A DNA stretch of 64,000 bases from NCBI GenBank assembly GCA_029844215.1, contig JAQGDG010000036.1:124001-188000 (forward strand), written 5' to 3'. The notes under the pieces are model-generated. The model searched no databases, was not told the origin of the DNA, and saw only the letters and a program-made list of their open reading frames with translations. Positions 60,170 through 64,000 of this stretch are shown one piece after another. A program made the position numbers and the translations under genes. The number at the start of each line of letters is the position of its first letter. The stretch's first letter is position 1. The DNA comes from Przewalskia tangutica (Eukaryota; Streptophyta; Magnoliopsida; Solanales; Solanaceae).

Positions 60170-60760
60170 CCGATATGCCTCGCGTAGGGCAAACCCGCCC
60201 GGGAGGCAAGGCGCGGCGGAGGCTGAGTAGAGTTCGAGGTTACGTGGGCACAGCCCAATCATTACCTGTGGTAATGCTTCATTCGAGGATTTCACGACGT
60301 CACTAGCCCGTGAGTTTAAGCACGGCGACGGCGGCCTCTGCGGCCATGATATGTGAACCTTCGCCCACGACCGAACAGAGAATATAGATTTCAAGGAGGC
60401 GACCGTTACTAACGATGGATTTGACTACCGAGAGTATACCGAGTATCGCGAGTCTTGATGAATATCAACGAAAAGGTTGTGCAAGAGTAAGTTCTTGATT
60501 GAAGCTTGAGCATGGCACGTATGCGGCTTTTGCGCAGCAGCCGAGACGTAGAGATCGGCGTTAACGGCGACGTAGAAGAGGCGAGCAGCAAGGTCCTTTG
60601 GTAACTTTGAGGCGAGTCGCCTCCACAGATTAGATTTGCACATCCACCGATGCGAGTGGTCTTCCACGATTTCGGGGCGTTCGTATGCGAGGAGTTGGTT
60701 AGAACTCGGGGCTTCCGTTCACCTTGTGAGACGTCATCAGAATGTCGTCTTTTAGTTGGT
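60170..60760 (+). pseudogene. Element F gag remnant
   Basis: Plus-strand counterpart of the A and C gag remnants. ATGCCTCGCGTAGGGCAAAC at 60175 fits the gag start. GAGTCTTGATGA and GGTTGTGCAAGAGTAAG (60450-60490) fit the SLDDYL and GCARVS positions, and CATGGCACGTATGCGG (60510) the MARMR segment. Heavily degraded, with no zinc knuckle. Confidence 0.6.
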
Positions 60761-61640
60761 ACTTGTTGTACCGACCGCCGTCGGTCGATGTCGAAAGAGT
60801 GTCCTAGAAGGACTTAGCCTTCGAGGATCGTGGGTAGTTCGTCACCTTCCTTAGCTGGCCTGCACGAGCGAGTTTGATTAGAACGACTAAGGGAGTGAAA
60901 GAGATATAGATATATCCTTAACCTCTGAGATCTCATGTGTGATAAGGTGAGTATACCTTAAGTGCTATGTTCTGATAGCAGTGTGTTAGTTGTGATTAGA
61001 AATCATGATGGGTTAACCGAGTAAGATTTTGGGGGATCGAGAAGGTGTGAGCCTTAGAGTTTTATACGTAGAGACCTTAGAGGTGAGGCCATCTCGAGAA
61101 AGGTGTAGTGTTATGTTTGATCCGTGTCGGAAGTGCATAGTGCACGTGAGCTACGTTTGGGATAGTCCCAAGTTGTGTGGAATGAAAGGGGTAGTTGAGC
61201 TAAGAAGACCGCTAGGTTTTCGTAGCGTGATTAGTGAAGTTTTTCTTCGTGGAGCTAGCATTGCGCGTTGGGTCGGGTTGAGGCCACGCCATGGTCAACC
61301 CGCGGCGAGTTCGTGGTCCCGTCTTGTGTTAGGGTCACGAGGGTGTTAGGCCCAAGTTTAGTTGACCAGCGTACGAGTTCGTGGATGTGTTCGACCAGTG
61401 GTTGGGCCGATGGGGGCAGCCCATCGTGTTCTTCGGTCGGGACCGTTCACTCTAGCGATGTTGTTTTAACAGAAAGGTTGTAAGGCTCGCACGGTGCCTA
61501 CCTTCACCTTATGGCGCATGGAGCCCAGTGCGGCTGTTTTTGTTTACGAAGTTTTACCAAACATGTGTTAAGAACTCGGTGAGTCTCGAATCGCGTTCGC
61601 CGGGCCGGTGCTGGATTTCGAGGATAGTTGGGGATTGTTG
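60761..61640 (+). other. Element F shared module of unknown function
   Basis: Plus-strand copy of the module found in A, C, D and E, with GGGTCACGAGGGTGTTAGGCCC near 61330 (22 bp, cited by position) and CTACCTTCACCTTATGG near 61498. The 106-codon frame 61029-61349 shows no recognisable domain. Confidence 0.5.
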
Positions 61641-61649
61641 TCTCTGTGG

Positions 61650-62110
61650 AGGAGTGTTTAGGCTACCATTTCGGTGTTCGGATGTCACCTTTTGAAGCCT
61701 TGTAGGGCGAAGTGTAAAGTCACGGCCGATTGGTTCGATGTTGGCAAGGTTCGATTGGTTCAGCTTGTTCCAGACCGTGGATAGTGTGAAGCTTGTCTGA
61801 AGAAGTTCGAAGCTCGGAGGAATCGTATGGATAATCGGCAGCGGCGCTTAGAGTTCGTGCCGATGGTCTTCTTGAAAGTACCACCCGGACAGTGTGACGA
61901 GCTTTGGAAAACAGAGGAAACTTAGCCCGAGTTACTTTGGGCCTTTGAGAGTTCATGTGAAGAATAGGCCGTTGCCTATATGTTAGCATTTGCCGTCCGA
62001 CTTAGGAGGCGGGCGTCCGATCTTTCAGATTGTTATGTTCGGGAAAGTATCAAGATCCATCCGAATGTTCCCGATTAATGATGCCCACGTAAAGAGATAG
62101 TAACCCGAGT
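61650..62110 (+). pseudogene. Element F integrase C-terminal remnant
   Basis: CCATTTCGGTGTTCGGATGTC (61660-61686) starts a block matching the reverse complement of the A and C integrase tails. Then come TTGAAAGTACCACCCGGACAG (VPPG), GACGAGCTTTGGAAAACAG (DELWKT) and CCCGAGTTACTTTGGGCC (PSYFG). No core catalytic motif. Confidence 0.65.
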
Positions 62111-62372
62111 TTTGGAAACTAAAGCGATCGTAAATGTGGTAAGGGTTCGAGTGTAATGCGGCTTTGATCGACGCAGCCGGTACCATTTGTTGGGTCGCCG
62201 AGCAAGGCTCGCGACAAAGTGACAAAAGTGGTATCATTTGGTGATGTTAGAGTGTTTCTCGGACTTGGATGTAAGTTTTTATGCGCGGGTGTTTCGTGGC
62301 CGATGTGGCGGTGTTGGTTCTCGTAAGTATAGTAGTGAAGACTATCTTGCGCGTTGTTTTGAGACTTAGAAG

Positions 62373-62404
62373 GAACATTCGACGAATGTTTCTAAGGAGG
62401 AGAA
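62373..62404 (+). promoter_or_regulatory. Element F palindrome and polypurine tract
   Basis: AACATTCGACGAATGTT (62374-62390) is followed by AAGGAGGAGAA and then the 3' LTR start TGTTATACC at 62405. Confidence 0.85.
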
Positions 62405-64000
62405 TGTTATACCTCGTATTTCCGCAGTATGTACGTGGGGCGTGCGTAGAAATTTGAACTTGTGATTTAGGCTTGGCGAATTCTTTTGTTCACAACACCC
62501 GATTTGAGTCGTTTTGACTAAACGTTTCCACAGCTTTCGTAGGGAATTTCCGCTATGTCATTTTTAATTTTTGCGGATTTTTCCGAGAGACGAACATTTT
62601 GGACCAACGGAGGTGACATGTGTCACCCTCACATCGAAGCGAGGGCGCAACCTGGCCGATGGGCTACTTTATGGCCTTGATTTGTGCCTTGTTTTGTGCC
62701 TTGTTTTGGAGTGTTTTGTGGAGTAGGGTTAGGGTGCACATGGCTTGATCTTGGCCCTACACTTGCTATGCACTTGGCAAGATCTTGGCCATTGGTTGCC
62801 TTGGCTTGTGCTATAAATACCCTCTCCCTTTGATGAATTCTTCATCCTTTCCACAAATCTTCTAAGTGTTAAAATCCCTCCCTCTCCTCTTGTTAACTCT
62901 CGTCCAAGAGCCCTCTCCCCTTTGAAAGGCCCCTGGCCGAGAGCCCTCTCCCTCCTAGTAGTGTGGCCGTGGGGTACGCCCCCTAGCCTAGTTGCTGTAT
63001 AATACCCCTTTGTGGTGTAGAAATACTCTCAAAAGTATTGTTATAATGCCCAAATTACCTTAGTAGTATACCTTGTAGTATTCTAAGGTTATACCTATCT
63101 GAAAAGCCCGGAAATACTATTATACTTCCGTCAGTAACAAAACCGAAACCCTAGGAAAATCTCCATAGTCCGTTGGAGTATTGTGTAGAAGTTGGTTAGA
63201 ACTTCTAAGGTTGGTTTAGAGCGGGTTGGAGCGCTCGGAGTTTGAGCTACACGATTTCCCAGGATAGAATTTATACTTTGATAATTATGGGCTTATCTAG
63301 GTAAATATCTTGTCCCTCAATTGTAATTGGAAATTACATGATTGTTAGACTATAATTGAAGTATACTATATGTAGAATCAACGTTGTTGTCGGCAATGTC
63401 TTTGACTTAAGCTGAATAATAAGAAACCGTTTGAAAGAAGAGTCTTGAATCAGATTTACATAGGATGTATTCTGAGGCTTGTGTAGCTTTTCGTGGAGTA
63501 GAATTGTACCCGTTCGTTAGATGTAACCCCACGTTGGCTTGGTAGCCGCCTCGATAAAGGAGGAGATTTACGCCATGCGTGGGGAGTCTTTGCCGAATTT
63601 TCGTAGAATGTTCTGCGATGAGGTCTAAATGTTAATAAGCGCCTTGTGGCCTTATAGGTTGAAGTACTACGTGTGGCGCGATCTACTTGGCAGGAGTAGC
63701 CGACGGTTGGAAGTACTTGGAGCGTTTTGCTATTAGTCGATACTCGTCGCGAGGTATGTGAACCTCTTCCTATCTCTTCTAGCATGATATGTGTGAAGTA
63801 TGTAAGATGCAGGCGTACGTGTTAAATGTATTTGATTGGTTTGAAACATAAAGTGTTATAACGGCTTTATGGGAAGTTGGTTATAACTTTATGTAGGTCC
63901 TAAATACTTTGTGGTTTTTAAAAGGTAAATGATTTGTTTATAAATCGCTTGATGTGTGATAATAAAGAACTTGAAGTATTTCAAAAGATTTCTAAATCGT
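62405..64000 (+). mobile_element. Element F 3' LTR, partial
   Basis: Starts TGTTATACCTCG, with a TATA box CTATAAATACCC at 62811-62822 about 400 nt in. From 63439 it matches the 5' LTR from 57574. It runs off the window end. Confidence 0.9.

Larger units (their letters stand above)
57574..64000 (+). mobile_element. Element F: compact Gypsy retrotransposon, plus strand
   Basis: Truncated 5' LTR (57574-59974), interior of 2,430 bp (59975-62404) and a 3' LTR from 62405 running past the window end. It has the same ends, primer site, purine tract, palindrome and gag/integrase-tail content as A and C, but lies in the opposite orientation and outside the nest. Confidence 0.9.

Overview
This is a repeat-dense, AT-rich plant nuclear window with no conventional host gene that I can recognise. 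Almost every coding trace is a decayed transposable-element protein: Ty3/Gypsy chromovirus gag-pol, an L1-type LINE, two RTE-type LINE tails, a Ty1/Copia pol fragment and a hAT transposase remnant. The LTR families, the palindrome next to their polypurine tract and the RTE tail resemble repeats I associate with Solanaceae. That assignment is inference from memory, not a search.

Region 1-8681 is older repeat debris. It holds the end of a Gypsy LTR (1-1122), a hAT fragment (1740-3037), an RTE LINE tail (3160-4093, +), a Copia LTR and pol fragment (4736-6010, -), a second RTE tail (6078-6880, -), a sliver of Gypsy integrase (about 6900-6996, +) and non-coding LTR-like sequence up to 8681.

Region 8682-57570 is a five-level nest of Gypsy elements, all on the minus strand. 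I call them E, D, C, B and A, from outermost to innermost. E (LTR from 8682, itself split by an L1 LINE at 10314-~16228) was entered by D (17593-56202, target duplication CACCC). D was entered by C (23419-52033, CGTGT). B (25243-44485, AGGTT) inserted into the 3' LTR of C. A (26965-36563, GTTT) inserted into the 3' LTR of B. The uninterrupted second LTR of C carries the empty site for B, and the second LTR of B carries the empty site for A, so the order E, D, C, B, A (oldest to youngest) can be read from the sequence.

Only B has a full gag-protease-RT-RNase H-integrase-chromodomain order (37287-41930), and it is broken by frameshifts and stops. A, C and F, and apparently E, are compact derivatives with gag remnants and only the integrase C-terminal tail. 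D keeps only the RNase H end and integrase. Shared LTR ends (TGTTAYACC/GTCGTGACA in element orientation), an initiator-Met-like primer site, a purine tract and the adjacent palindrome suggest that the compact elements depended on B-like helpers.

Region 57574-64000 holds a plus-strand compact element F, whose 5' LTR lost about its first 1 kb where it abuts E head-on. Its 3' LTR runs off the window. Small indels and C/G-run differences between otherwise near-identical LTR copies are pervasive. Part of the frame disruption may therefore be assembly error rather than biology.
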